Of a stretch of DNA of 46,292 bases, positions 8,897 through 18,162 are shown piece by piece (the first letter of the stretch is position 1; each line of letters starts with the position of its first letter). The notes under the pieces are model-generated. The model had not been told where the DNA came from. It saw only the letters and a program-made list of their open reading frames with translations, and ran no database searches. A program made the position numbers and the translations under genes. Source of the stretch: Veillonellaceae bacterium DNF00626. Its GTDB lineage: Bacteria; Bacillota; Negativicutes; Veillonellales; Dialisteraceae. The stretch is taken from assembly GCA_001553355.1 (NCBI GenBank), contig KQ960878.1, positions 1-46,292 of the forward strand, given 5' to 3'.

Positions 8897-11752
8897 ATGG
8901 AAAAAGGAATTATCATTCAAGGAGCAAGACAAAATAATCTAAAGAATATCAATTTAACGTTGCCTCGAAATCGTTTTATCGTGTTTACCGGATTATCGGG
9001 GTCAGGGAAGTCTTCTTTGGCTTTTGATACGATTTATGCAGAGGGACAAAGGAAATATGTAGAGTCGTTGTCTGCTTATGCTCGTCAATTTTTGGGACAA
9101 ATGAATAAGCCGGATATAGATAAAATAGAAGGTTTGTCACCGGCGATTTCTATTGATCAAAAATCGACCGGTCATAATCCACGGTCTACGGTAGGAACGG
9201 TTACAGAAATTCATGATTATCTTCGTATGCTCTATGCTCATGCCGGACGGGCGTTTTGTCCGAAATGCGGTAAACCGATTCAGAAGCAAACCGTAGATCA
9301 AATTGTAGATATATTGACAGCTTTACCGCAGGGAACGAAATTAATGGTGTTAGGGCCTGTGGTAGTGGCACAAAAGGGAACACAGAAACGTATTATGTCT
9401 CAATTGAAAAAGGAGGGATATGTTCGTGTTCGTGTGGATAAAGAAGTATATCAATTGGATGATGTTATTGAATTGGAGAAAAATAAAAAGCATACCGTAG
9501 AAGTAGTAGTGGATCGTATTATTGTGAAAGACGGAGTGGAGAAGCGTTTGTCTGATTCGGTGGAAACGGCGCTGAATTTAGGGGAAGGCATTATGGTAGC
9601 TTCAGTGATAGGCGGAGAAGATTTTCTTTTCAGTTCGCATTTTGCGTGTCCGGATTGTCATATTTCTTTACCTAAAGCAGAGCCACGTATATTTTCTTTT
9701 AATAATCCTTTTGGTGCTTGTCCGGCTTGTATGGGGTTAGGGGCATCAGAGGAAGCTGATTTTAATCGTATTATTCCTGATCATACGGTATCTTTTCGAT
9801 TGGGATCTATTAAGCCGTTTCCTTATAATAAAGATAATTGGCTTTATCGCCAATTAGACGCATTTCTGAAAAGTAAAGGATTGAGCATGGATTGCTCATT
9901 TGATGATTTAGATAAGGAAAGTAGAAAAGAATTTATTTATGGCGGCGGAAAAGAAATTAGTTTTACGTACACTAATTTGGAGGGAGAAACAAAATCATAT
10001 ACGCGCGTATTTGAGGGGATTGTTCCTATGACACAAAGACGGTACAAAGAAGCGTGGACGGAAAAGATGAAAGAAGGATTGTCGCGTTTTATGATGGAAA
10101 AATCTTGTTCCGTTTGTCATGGAGCAAGGCTGCGTCCGGAGTCTTTGGCTTTTCGTGTGGGGAATAAAAATATTTCTGAATTGTCAAATATGGCAGTATC
10201 AGATTTGTTGCATTTTTTGGATGAGATACAATTAACAGAAAAAGAAAAAATCATCGCGGAGCAGATACTGAAAGAAATACATAATCGCCTTTCTTTTTTA
10301 GTGAATGTGGGACTGGATTATTTGACTCTTTCACGTACTGCCACTACGTTGTCCGGAGGAGAAGCACAAAGAATACGTCTGGCGACTCAAATTGGGTCCG
10401 GCTTAGTAGGCGTGCTGTATATTTTAGATGAACCCTCTATTGGTCTTCATCAAAGAGATAATGATAAACTTTTGGCGACGCTGAAGGGCATGCGTGATTT
10501 AGGAAATACATTGATTGTTGTGGAGCATGACGAAGATACGATACGTCATGCAGATTGGATTGTCGATATAGGGCCCGGAGCCGGTGAACATGGCGGACAA
10601 GTCGTAGCAGAAGGGACACAGGAAGATGTTGAAAAGGTAGAGGCGTCGCTTACAGGTCAATATCTGAGCGGGAAGAAATATATTCCGCTTCCGGCGAAGC
10701 GAAGGAAAGGAAATGGATATCGGTTGATTATTAAAGGGGCATCGGAACATAATCTGAAGTCGATTGACGTGTCATTTCCTTTAGGCGCATTTACTGTGGT
10801 GACAGGCGAATCAGGCTCAGGAAAAAGTACACTGGTAAATGATATATTGTATCAGGGTCTTTCGAATATAAAAAATCATACGTCTTTTAATAACGGGACT
10901 TTTGAACGTATGGAGGGGGTAGACTATGTAGATAAAATTATTGATATCAATCAACAACCTATCGGTCGTACGCCTCGTTCCAATCCGGCTACTTACACCG
11001 GGATATTTAATGATATTCGTGAATTGTTTAGTCAAACGGCAGAAGCAAAGATGAGAGGATATAAACCCGGAAGGTTTAGCTTTAATGTGAAAGGTGGTCG
11101 GTGTGAAGCTTGTCATGGTGACGGTATTATAAAAATAGAGATGCAATTTCTTTCGGATGTCTATGTTCCTTGTGAAGTTTGTCATGGAAAACGTTATAAT
11201 CGTGAGACGTTGGAAGTAAAATATAAGGGGAAGAATATTTCTCATGTGCTTAATATGACGGTAGATGAAGCACTGACTTTTTTTGCGAATCATGATAAAA
11301 TTCTTCGAAAAATAGTAACACTTCAAGAAGTAGGATTAGGATATATGCGTTTAGGACAAGCTGCGACGACATTATCCGGCGGCGAAGCACAGCGAGTGAA
11401 ATTAGCCACGGAATTATTAAAGAGAGATACAGGAAATACTTTATATATATTGGATGAACCGACGACAGGACTTCATAGTGAGGATATTCGTAAACTCTTA
11501 GTGGTTCTCCAAAAATTGGTAGATCAAGGAAATACTGTCATTGTCATTGAGCATAATTTGGATGTAGTTAAAGTGGCAGATTACATCATAGATTTAGGCC
11601 CTGAAGGGGGAGACCGTGGCGGGGAAGTCGTGGCGACCGGGACACCGGAAGACATTTGTAAGGTAAAAGAATCTTATACCGGTCAATATTTAAAACCGGT
11701 GATAAAGCGAACGAAAGCATTAATGAAAGAGCATGGTTGTGATGGAAATTAA
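8897..11752 (+). CDS. uvrA: Excinuclease ABC subunit A
   Basis: UvrA is the dimeric ABC-type ATPase that finds bulky DNA lesions and hands them to UvrB. The 951-residue protein has two ABC halves: the first Walker A is GLSGSGKS (32-39), the second is GESGSGKST (about residue 637 onward), and LSGGEAQR signatures occur in both halves. Zinc-module CxxC pairs are visible: CPDC...CPAC in the first half and CEAC...CEVC in the second. Length is normal. GGGGAG lies 8 nt upstream of ATG, 16 nt after uvrB. It overlaps uvrC at its end. Confidence 0.98.
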   Translation: MEKGIIIQGARQNNLKNINLTLPRNRFIVFTGLSGSGKSSLAFDTIYAEGQRKYVESLSAYARQFLGQMNKPDIDKIEGLSPAISIDQKSTGHNPRSTVGTVTEIHDYLRMLYAHAGRAFCPKCGKPIQKQTVDQIVDILTALPQGTKLMVLGPVVVAQKGTQKRIMSQLKKEGYVRVRVDKEVYQLDDVIELEKNKKHTVEVVVDRIIVKDGVEKRLSDSVETALNLGEGIMVASVIGGEDFLFSSHFACPDCHISLPKAEPRIFSFNNPFGACPACMGLGASEEADFNRIIPDHTVSFRLGSIKPFPYNKDNWLYRQLDAFLKSKGLSMDCSFDDLDKESRKEFIYGGGKEISFTYTNLEGETKSYTRVFEGIVPMTQRRYKEAWTEKMKEGLSRFMMEKSCSVCHGARLRPESLAFRVGNKNISELSNMAVSDLLHFLDEIQLTEKEKIIAEQILKEIHNRLSFLVNVGLDYLTLSRTATTLSGGEAQRIRLATQIGSGLVGVLYILDEPSIGLHQRDNDKLLATLKGMRDLGNTLIVVEHDEDTIRHADWIVDIGPGAGEHGGQVVAEGTQEDVEKVEASLTGQYLSGKKYIPLPAKRRKGNGYRLIIKGASEHNLKSIDVSFPLGAFTVVTGESGSGKSTLVNDILYQGLSNIKNHTSFNNGTFERMEGVDYVDKIIDINQQPIGRTPRSNPATYTGIFNDIRELFSQTAEAKMRGYKPGRFSFNVKGGRCEACHGDGIIKIEMQFLSDVYVPCEVCHGKRYNRETLEVKYKGKNISHVLNMTVDEALTFFANHDKILRKIVTLQEVGLGYMRLGQAATTLSGGEAQRVKLATELLKRDTGNTLYILDEPTTGLHSEDIRKLLVVLQKLVDQGNTVIVIEHNLDVVKVADYIIDLGPEGGDRGGEVVATGTPEDICKVKESYTGQYLKPVIKRTKALMKEHGCDGN

Positions 11753-13595
11753 TGATAAAATACGGGCGAAGGTGGAATCTTTGCCTACGACTCCCGGTGT
11801 TTATCGCTGGAAAGATAAAAATGGCCGAGTCATTTATGTAGGGAAAGCCGTTAATCTAAAAAATAGGGTACGTTCGTATGTTCGTGATGATAAAAATCGT
11901 TCACCCAAAGTGGCTGCTATGATGCGTCATGCGGAAGATTTAGATATCACTATGACGGGGACAGAGATGGAGGCCCTTATTTTGGAGTGTAATCTTATCA
12001 AAGAATTGCATCCGAAATATAATATTTCTTTGCGTGACGATAAATCGTATCCGTATGTGAAAATCACCACCGGAGAGGAGTGGCCTCGGATTTTCATCAC
12101 CAGAAATATAAAAAGAGACGGTCGTTCTAAATACTATGGTCCTTTTACGGATGTAGGCGCTTTACGGGAAACCTTGCGTTTGTTACGGCGTGTCTATCCT
12201 ATCAGGACCTGTAGAAATATGAATGTGTCACGGCCTTGTTTGCAATATCATCTGAAACTTTGTGCAGCTCCGTGCGGAAATTATGTAAGTCATGAAGATT
12301 ACGGGAAATATGTGCAAAGCATCTGTGATTTATTTGAAGGAAAAAGTACAGAATTAGTTAAAATGATACAAGCTAATATGGAAACAGCCGCAGCGAATAT
12401 GGAGTTTGAAAAAGCTGCTATGTATAGAGATCAATGGCGAGCTGTGAAAAGTGTACAGGAAAGGCAAAATATCATTGCTAAAGAAGGCGATTTCGATGTT
12501 ATTGGGATGGCAAGAAATAAAAATCATACCGGTTTTGAAATTTTTTATATTCGCTATGGACGTATGATTGGGAAAGAAAATTTCCATATTTCCGATACAG
12601 AACATGAAAGTGATGATAGCCTCATGACGGCATTTATTAAAGATTTTTATGGAAGTAAAACATCATCCATACCCAAAGAGATTATTTTGCCGTTAACTAT
12701 AAAAGAAGCAAATTTATTAGCGGTATGGCTTACAGGAGTAAGGAAAAGTGAAGTAAAAATATATGTGCCTGAAAGAGGTTTTAAGCGACGGATTAAAGAT
12801 ATGGCGCAAGAGAATGCTGAAAAATATTTAAAAGATAAAAAATTGCAGTGGGAATATCAAAGTGCGAGAGAAGAAGGGGCAGTTATCAAATTACAAGAAA
12901 TATTGCATCTTCCAAGGCGACCGGAACGAATGGAGTGTTTTGATATTTCTCATAATCAAGGGGCAGAGACTACCGGGTCTATGGTAGTATTTGAGAATGG
13001 AAGACCAAATAAAAAAGAATATCGTAAATTTAAATTGCAAACGACGCAAGGAATGCCTGACGATTTTAAATCAATGGCAGAGGTGATGAGTCGACGTTAT
13101 GGTAATGAAAAAGACTGGGCAATTCCTGATTTAATTGTGCTTGATGGTGGCTTAGGTCAACTTCATGCGGCATTACCGGTGATTCGTGCTTGTGGGGTGA
13201 CTGCACCCGTTATCGGATTGGCAAAGAGAATGGAAGAAATTTATGTAGAAGGTAGCTCTGAACCCATCATTATTGATCATCGTGAGCCGGCGTTACAATT
13301 GTTGCAATATATTCGAGATGAATCTCATCGTTTTGTTATTTCTTATCATAGAAAATGGATAGCTAAAAGAAATGCGCAATCTATTTTGGATCATATAGAA
13401 GGAATTGGCCCGAAGAGAAGAAATGCGTTGTGGCATGCATTCAGAACATTGGATGATATGAAGAAAGCCACCATAGAAGAATTAAATCAGGTGGCGGGCA
13501 TGAATAAAAAAAGTGCAGAAAATGTGTATCGTTTTTTCCGGATGAGCAAGGAAGATAAAGGGGCAGTTACTCATTTTATTGTCAACAAGCAGTAG
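11742..13595 (+). CDS. uvrC: Excinuclease ABC subunit C
   Basis: UvrC makes both DNA incisions in nucleotide excision repair. The product (617 residues from this start) has an N-terminal GIY-YIG nuclease (PGVYRWKDKNGRVIYVGKAVNLKNRV), a UVR motif near 200-230 (EKAAMYRDQW) for UvrB contact, an RNase H-like nuclease with ECFDISHNQG and LDGGLGQL, and C-terminal helix-hairpin-helix motifs (IEGIGPKRRNALW and AGMNKKSAENVY). The frame also opens at ATG 11733, but a purine-rich GAAAGAG ends only 1 nt before that codon and about 10 nt before 11742, so the later start is preferred. It overlaps the uvrA end and completes the repair operon. Confidence 0.96.
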   Translation: MEINDKIRAKVESLPTTPGVYRWKDKNGRVIYVGKAVNLKNRVRSYVRDDKNRSPKVAAMMRHAEDLDITMTGTEMEALILECNLIKELHPKYNISLRDDKSYPYVKITTGEEWPRIFITRNIKRDGRSKYYGPFTDVGALRETLRLLRRVYPIRTCRNMNVSRPCLQYHLKLCAAPCGNYVSHEDYGKYVQSICDLFEGKSTELVKMIQANMETAAANMEFEKAAMYRDQWRAVKSVQERQNIIAKEGDFDVIGMARNKNHTGFEIFYIRYGRMIGKENFHISDTEHESDDSLMTAFIKDFYGSKTSSIPKEIILPLTIKEANLLAVWLTGVRKSEVKIYVPERGFKRRIKDMAQENAEKYLKDKKLQWEYQSAREEGAVIKLQEILHLPRRPERMECFDISHNQGAETTGSMVVFENGRPNKKEYRKFKLQTTQGMPDDFKSMAEVMSRRYGNEKDWAIPDLIVLDGGLGQLHAALPVIRACGVTAPVIGLAKRMEEIYVEGSSEPIIIDHREPALQLLQYIRDESHRFVISYHRKWIAKRNAQSILDHIEGIGPKRRNALWHAFRTLDDMKKATIEELNQVAGMNKKSAENVYRFFRMSKEDKGAVTHFIVNKQ

Positions 13596-13872
13596 TAAAA
13601 AGTAAATTATTAATTATTGTTTATCAGATTAATATCGACTGTACATAAAAAAGGAAAATATTTGTAAAAATTGTATTTAAGTATTGCAATTATAAAATGT
13701 TTATTTTATAATTTTACTTAGAAAAAGTAAACAATACGAAGATGGGATTGTTTATTTTCGTTTCGTATTGCAAAGTGGCAATAAGTGATTTATGATTAGT
13801 ACTAATATGTGATTATATGTCACATGTCATACATTTTAGCCAATGTAAATAAATTTATTAGGGGGGATTTGT
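13596..13872 (+). other. AT-rich gap with dyads upstream of the PadR-type gene
   Basis: The gap holds an 11-bp AT-only hairpin (13688-13698 with 13703-13713), possibly a weak uvrC terminator. It also holds a 9-bp inverted repeat CAATACGAA/TTCGTATTG (13732-13740 with 13762-13770) and a cluster of ATGT/ACAT half-sites around 13807-13835. PadR-family proteins often bind ATGT...ACAT dyads, so autoregulation is plausible. No clear -10/-35 pair was found. Confidence 0.45.
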
Positions 13873-14280
13873 ATGGAAAGCGAAGGAAAAGAAAGCGCGA
13901 TTGGAGTAGAAGAATATAAGCTGGAATTGGATGAAATAGTAAGAAAGAAACAGTGGAAACGTTTGTTGACTGCTGCGTTTGTCTTAGATATTTTATCTCG
14001 AGAAAGCAGCTATGGTAATAAAATTGAACGAGAGATTTATAAACGAACGAATAATGTGTACCGGCCTAATCCGAATGAATTGTATCCGGTTCTTCGATAT
14101 ATGGAAAATAAAGGATATGTAGAAAGTCATTGGGATGCGCCGGATAAAAGAAGTAAGCGTATTTATAGCATTACAGATAAAGGCGTAGAAGCATCTGAAT
14201 ATGCAAGAGTCAAAGTATTGGAGTGGTGTGTGAGACTACGTGCTTTTGCAGGAGCTATGGAAGCAGAATTTGATAAATAA
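13873..14280 (+). CDS. PadR family transcriptional regulator
   Basis: A 135-residue protein with the PadR winged-helix domain at about 28-110. The helix AAFVLDILSRESSYGNKIER is followed by NPNELYPVLRYMENKGYVES, and the wing RSKRIYSITDKG matches the usual PadR wing (R.YY.iT..G). A short C-terminal helix (about 112-133) would dimerise. The N-terminal 25 residues are acidic and not part of the domain. AGGGGGG lies 6 nt before ATG. It stands alone between uvrC and rpmF with no effector or transporter next to it, so its target is unknown apart from possible autoregulation. Confidence 0.85.
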   Translation: MESEGKESAIGVEEYKLELDEIVRKKQWKRLLTAAFVLDILSRESSYGNKIEREIYKRTNNVYRPNPNELYPVLRYMENKGYVESHWDAPDKRSKRIYSITDKGVEASEYARVKVLEWCVRLRAFAGAMEAEFDK

Positions 14281-14304
14281 TTGAATGAATTGGTACTTCT
14301 TTTA

Positions 14305-14333
14305 TTGACAAATAAAACGATGCCACGTATAAT
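14305..14333 (+). promoter_or_regulatory. Consensus promoter for rpmF
   Basis: TTGACA (14305-14310) and TATAAT (14328-14333) are separated by exactly 17 nt: a perfect sigma-A/sigma-70 promoter, as expected for a ribosomal protein gene. Confidence 0.95.
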
Positions 14334-14406
14334 AGGGAAGTTGAATATTATATGAGGCGATGAATATATCAAAGCGGAGCGTTTTATCAGTAAGGAGGTG
14401 CTAATT

Positions 14407-14592
14407 ATGCCAAGTCCAAAGAGAAAACATTCTAAAGCTCGTCGTGATAAAAGACGTGCTAATTGGAAATTAACCATTCCGGGTCTTGTAGAATGTCCAC
14501 AATGTCATGCAGAGAAGGTACCTCATCATGTATGCCCCGTATGTGGATTCTATAAAGGAAAATCAATAGTTCAGGCAAAAACAGAAGACTAA
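14407..14592 (+). CDS. rpmF: 50S ribosomal protein L32
   Basis: L32 is a small zinc-binding protein of the large ribosomal subunit. The 61-residue product starts MPSPKRKHSKARRDKRRA, the canonical basic N-terminus, and has the zinc ribbon CPQC...CPVC. The frame is open from a GTG at 14398, but that codon is part of the AAGGAGGTG ribosome binding site (14392-14400), so ATG 14407 is the real start. It has its own consensus promoter and its own terminator. The usual neighbours (yceD upstream, plsX/fabH downstream) are absent here. Confidence 0.97.
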   Translation: MPSPKRKHSKARRDKRRANWKLTIPGLVECPQCHAEKVPHHVCPVCGFYKGKSIVQAKTED

Positions 14593-14596
14593 TTTC

Positions 14597-14635
14597 AAAA
14601 AAAGATACACTCCGTTTGGGGTGTATTTTTTTTGA
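14597..14635 (+). terminator. Terminator of rpmF
   Basis: A 9-bp stem (14605-14613 with 14618-14626, one T-G pair, GTTT loop) is followed by eight or more T residues, with A-rich sequence on the 5' side. Confidence 0.9.
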
Positions 14636-14728
14636 AGTTTTAAGTAACGATTATGGAGGGATCCTCATAGGATAAAAGTCTTTTTGCGTGAGCGTACGGA
14701 AATGGAAGAATGGGAGTAAAGATATAAG

Positions 14729-15766
14729 ATGGCATTTATAAAAAAATATAGTATTGTTTTTATTTTGCTTGCTGCCGGCGTATTGTGCCTATTATTGAAA
14801 ATGGTAGATGACACAAAAACCGCCACTGTTAAGAATAATATTCAATCAATTCCACAAAAAGCGGTGTATCATATCGGCATTTTGAAAGAGGGGAATAATT
14901 TATCACAAAATCGAATGGAAGAGGGCGTTCGTGCTATATTAGAAGCGAAAGGGTATAAAGATAAAGAAAATGTTCGTTATGAAGTGATAAGTAGTGACGG
15001 TGATAGTAAAAATTTAGGGAATCTGGCACAACAGTTAGTGAAGCGAAAAAAGGATATGATTATTGCTTTGGGTACGGATGCATCTAAAGCGGCGGCAAGA
15101 GCAACGAAAACGATTCCGATAGTAGCCATTGGTGTTTATCAATTTAAGACAGATGAAGAGTGGAAAGATTGTTTTAATGTCACCGGCATATCTGATAGTC
15201 CTGCTATTTTGAATCAATTACGTATAGCATCTCGCATATTTCCTATAAAAACATTGGGAATTATCTATAATAATCAAGATGAGGAATCATTGATGCAGCT
15301 AAAACTTTTGCGTAATGAGGTGTCAAAGAAAGGGATTCATTTATATGAAATAGCATGGAATGATGGGCAAGATGTAGAACAGCAGGCCATAAAATTCAAA
15401 GGACATGCGGATGCTGTCTATATTCCTTATGATGAAAAAGTGATTCATTCTTTTCAGCCGTTGATAGAAACGCTTAGTCAAAATAAAATACCGGTTATCA
15501 GTGAGAGTGTTGATTTAGTGAGGGAAGGTGCCGTGTTTTCTGTTTCATCGGAATATTATCGTATGGGTTATGATGGTGGAGTAATAGCGTATGAGTTACT
15601 CGGCACAGGGAAAAAACCTTATGAAATTTCTATTAATCAAGAGTCTGATCCGGATATCGTGGTAAATATGCGTGTACTTAAGTTGTTAAATAAACAACTT
15701 CCTACGGATATATGGCAACGGGCAAGGAAGTTGTATCTCTATGAGGGGTTACCGCCACGACCGTAA
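14729..15766 (+). CDS. ABC-type substrate-binding protein (TrpX-like family), orphan
   Basis: A 345-residue protein with an N-terminal hydrophobic segment (about 8-25, signal or anchor, no lipobox Cys) and a periplasmic-binding fold of the ABC_sub_bind type. Recognisable family features are YHIGILKEG at the start of the domain, MIIALGTDASKAA, PIVAIGV near the hinge, TLGIIYNNQDEES, and the C-terminal GAVFSVSSEYYRMGYDGG. Such proteins usually sit with a permease and an ATPase (for instance in tryptophan or other amino acid uptake), but none is encoded next to it here. It therefore either uses a transporter elsewhere or acts in sensing. A terminator directly follows. Confidence 0.8.
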   Translation: MAFIKKYSIVFILLAAGVLCLLLKMVDDTKTATVKNNIQSIPQKAVYHIGILKEGNNLSQNRMEEGVRAILEAKGYKDKENVRYEVISSDGDSKNLGNLAQQLVKRKKDMIIALGTDASKAAARATKTIPIVAIGVYQFKTDEEWKDCFNVTGISDSPAILNQLRIASRIFPIKTLGIIYNNQDEESLMQLKLLRNEVSKKGIHLYEIAWNDGQDVEQQAIKFKGHADAVYIPYDEKVIHSFQPLIETLSQNKIPVISESVDLVREGAVFSVSSEYYRMGYDGGVIAYELLGTGKKPYEISINQESDPDIVVNMRVLKLLNKQLPTDIWQRARKLYLYEGLPPRP

Positions 15767-15775
15767 TGATAAATG

Positions 15776-15826
15776 AAAACACATGAATAGCTTTATGATG
15801 ATATAAAGTGTTCATGTGTTTTTTAT
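15776..15826 (+). terminator. Terminator of the substrate-binding protein gene
   Basis: A 12-bp perfect outer stem (15776-15787 with 15811-15822), with an inner CTTTAT/ATAAAG pairing, is followed by TTTTTTAT. Confidence 0.85.
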
Positions 15827-15850
15827 AGATATAGGAGAAAGGTAAAGAAA

Positions 15851-15879
15851 TTCATTTTCGTCGGTGCCTATGGTACAAT
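15851..15879 (+). promoter_or_regulatory. thrC promoter
   Basis: Extended -10 TGGTACAAT (15871-15879) with a weak TTCATT 17 nt upstream of the -10 hexamer. It lies inside the upstream open frame, which shows that thrC starts later, at TTG 15909. Confidence 0.65.
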
Positions 15880-15908
15880 ACATTTATAAAAAAGCAGGAG
15901 GTACTATT

Positions 15909-17402
15909 TTGAAATATATAAGCACGAGAAGTGATGAGGCGGTAAGCGCAGAAGAAGCTCTTTTGTTAGGACTTGCCAAGGATGGCGGTTTGTACTTACC
16001 CGATCAATTACCGAAGCCGTTTATTGATTTTGATCAGATAAAAGATTTTTCTTATGCGGAATTGGCGACTTTTATATTGGCTCCTTTCTTACCGGATATT
16101 CCCGTAGAGGATTTACGAAGTTTGGTGCAAAAAGCGTATGAAGATACATTTGATACGGATGAAATTGTGCCGGTAAAGAGAATCACGGAAGCTTTTTCTG
16201 TGGCGGAAATGTTTCATGGACGAACTTGTGCATTTAAGGATTTGGCATTATCGTTATTTCCTTATCTTTTAGTGTGGGCAAAGGGAAAGAATAAAAAAAT
16301 AAAGAAAGTTCTCATTTTAACAGCGACTTCCGGGGATACGGGGAAGGCAGCATTAGAGGGATTTCGTGATGTACCCGGTGTGGATATTATGGTATTTTAT
16401 CCATCCGAGGGCGTGAGTCCGTTACAGAAAGATCAGATGCAAAAGCAAGTGGGACATAATGTGTCAGTCGTAGGGATTGATGGTCATTTTGATGATGCCC
16501 AAAGTGCGTTAAAGGAGATATTTAACAGTTCATTGCGATCAGAAATGGAAGAGAAGGGTATTTATTTTTCGAGTGCTAATTCTATTAATATTGGACGTCT
16601 GTTACCGCAAATTGTGTATTATGCATGGATTTGGCTTAAAGCGGTAAAAAATCATTCTATCGAGAAAAATGAGCCTTTCAATGTAGTTGTACCAACGGGG
16701 AATTTTGGAAATATTTTATCTGCTTGGTTGGCAAAACAGATAGGTGTTCCTGTGGGAAAATTGATTTGCGCATCGAATGAAAATAAAATTTTGGCAGATT
16801 TTTTTGCCACGGGTGTATATGATATGCATCGACCATTTCATGTCACCGAGTCTCCCTCTATGGATATTTTGATTTCCTCTAATTTTGAACGTTTCTTGTC
16901 ATATGTCGTTTGTGATAAAAAGCAGATAGTCAAAGATATGAAAGATTTGAAAGAAACGGGAGTATATTCTATTTCTCCGGAAGCTTTGAAACGAGCCATA
17001 GGAGAAATAACAGGGGAATGGGTATCGCCAAATGAAATGGAAGAAGCTATACGGCGGATGTATGATGATTATGATTATTTAATTGATCCGCATACTGCGG
17101 TGGCTTATGCAGTGTATCATAAATTGCGGCGTAGGGGAGAAATTCCACGGCATACGCATACAGTCATTATAGCTACCGCGCATCCTTATAAATTCCCTTT
17201 TGCTATGGCAGAGGCTTTAGGAATGAAATCGGAAGGTACGCCTTATGATGTCCTTCGGGAATTGGAAAAGGAAACGAATGTGACTATTCCATCGGCATTA
17301 GGAGCCTTGGAAGAAAAAGAAAAACGATTTACGAAAACGATTTCCAAAGATGAGGTAGAAAGCGTCGTGGAGTTTTATGCAAAACAATTATTGGAAAGAT
17401 GA
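15909..17402 (+). CDS. thrC: Threonine synthase
   Basis: ThrC converts O-phosphohomoserine to threonine with pyridoxal phosphate. The 497-residue protein starts KYISTRS..., has the catalytic Lys110 in RTCAFKDLALS, the TATSGDTGKAA phosphate-binding loop, and VPTGNFGNILSAWLAKQ. These are typical of the long, E. coli/yeast-like ThrC class. The frame extends upstream to ATG 15864, but GGAGG (15897-15901) places the start at TTG 15909, and the promoter lies within the upstream extension. The 3' end abuts or overlaps the VTT-domain gene. A threonine-specific regulatory leader was not seen. Confidence 0.95.
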   Translation: MKYISTRSDEAVSAEEALLLGLAKDGGLYLPDQLPKPFIDFDQIKDFSYAELATFILAPFLPDIPVEDLRSLVQKAYEDTFDTDEIVPVKRITEAFSVAEMFHGRTCAFKDLALSLFPYLLVWAKGKNKKIKKVLILTATSGDTGKAALEGFRDVPGVDIMVFYPSEGVSPLQKDQMQKQVGHNVSVVGIDGHFDDAQSALKEIFNSSLRSEMEEKGIYFSSANSINIGRLLPQIVYYAWIWLKAVKNHSIEKNEPFNVVVPTGNFGNILSAWLAKQIGVPVGKLICASNENKILADFFATGVYDMHRPFHVTESPSMDILISSNFERFLSYVVCDKKQIVKDMKDLKETGVYSISPEALKRAIGEITGEWVSPNEMEEAIRRMYDDYDYLIDPHTAVAYAVYHKLRRRGEIPRHTHTVIIATAHPYKFPFAMAEALGMKSEGTPYDVLRELEKETNVTIPSALGALEEKEKRFTKTISKDEVESVVEFYAKQLLER

Positions 17403-17409
17403 TAAACAA

Positions 17410-18105
17410 ATGAATAAGGCGGAGAAAGAGGAACGGCAAGAACGATACTTTCGATATGCTTTGTTGGGAGTTTTGATTTTATTTTTAGGGCTGATTCATT
17501 TCATGGATCCTTCGTTTTATGAAACGGTGTATCGTTTATCGAAAGACGGAGATTTGGACGGAACCATTACTTATTTGAAAGGTTTTGGTATTTATGCCGT
17601 ATTTGTCAGTTTCTTCATTGATGTGGTTATAAATATCGTGGGATTTTTGCCGTCCATATTTATTTCCACTGCAAATGGATTAATATTTGGACTTTTTTGG
17701 GGTACGATTATTTCTTGGCTGGCTGAAACTACCGGGGTATTAATTTCCTTTTGGGTTATGCGTGTTTTATTTAGGGAGTTAGCAAAGAAAATAATTGCCA
17801 AAAGTCGCGTCTTGACGAAGTTGGATTCTTATAAATCATGGACTGCCGTGGCAGTAGCGCGAGCCATTCCTTATATGCCAAATGGCTTAGTGACGGCTAT
17901 TTGTGCTTTGTCGGGAATGAGTTTTGCTTATCATGGTTTTGGCAGTCTTATAGGGAAATTACCGTCAGTGGCTTTAGAAGTAATTATTGGACATGATTTA
18001 GTTAATTTTGAAGAACATTCTATGAGATTGACCATAGTGATATTGGTCGTATCTGTCGTTTATGGAGTTATCTGGTGGTACACAAAAAGAAAAAAGAAAA
18101 ATTAG
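17410..18105 (+). CDS. TVP38/TMEM64 (VTT domain) membrane protein
   Basis: A 231-residue integral membrane protein of the VTT/DedA-like superfamily. Hydrophobic segments lie at about 15-31, 60-80, 84-120 (with a re-entrant FLPSIFISTANGLIFGLFWG stretch) and near the C-terminus (about 205-225). The conserved ARAIPYMPNGLVTAICALSGM motif is the family core (usually R..P..P....Y..g). Members are linked to lipid scrambling or polyprenyl-phosphate recycling; the substrate here is unknown. An alternative start at 17377 would overlap thrC by 26 nt; 17410 gives a more typical N-terminus, but the site choice is moderate. It is co-transcribed with thrC. Confidence 0.8.
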   Translation: MNKAEKEERQERYFRYALLGVLILFLGLIHFMDPSFYETVYRLSKDGDLDGTITYLKGFGIYAVFVSFFIDVVINIVGFLPSIFISTANGLIFGLFWGTIISWLAETTGVLISFWVMRVLFRELAKKIIAKSRVLTKLDSYKSWTAVAVARAIPYMPNGLVTAICALSGMSFAYHGFGSLIGKLPSVALEVIIGHDLVNFEEHSMRLTIVILVVSVVYGVIWWYTKRKKKN

Positions 18106-18113
18106 CCAAATAT

Positions 18114-18159
18114 AAAACACCTCAAGTGATTGTAGGAAATATCACATTTGAGGTGTTTT
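18114..18159. terminator. Bidirectional terminator between convergent genes
   Basis: Stem of 12 bp plus 5 bp with a small bulge (18114-18130 with 18141-18159), flanked by A-run and T-run on either side. It ends both the thrC unit (+) and the methionine operon (-). Confidence 0.85.
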
Positions 18160-18162
18160 GTT

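Noticed and set aside
15864-15908. N-terminal extension of thrC
   Set aside because: It contains the thrC promoter; GGAGG supports TTG 15909.
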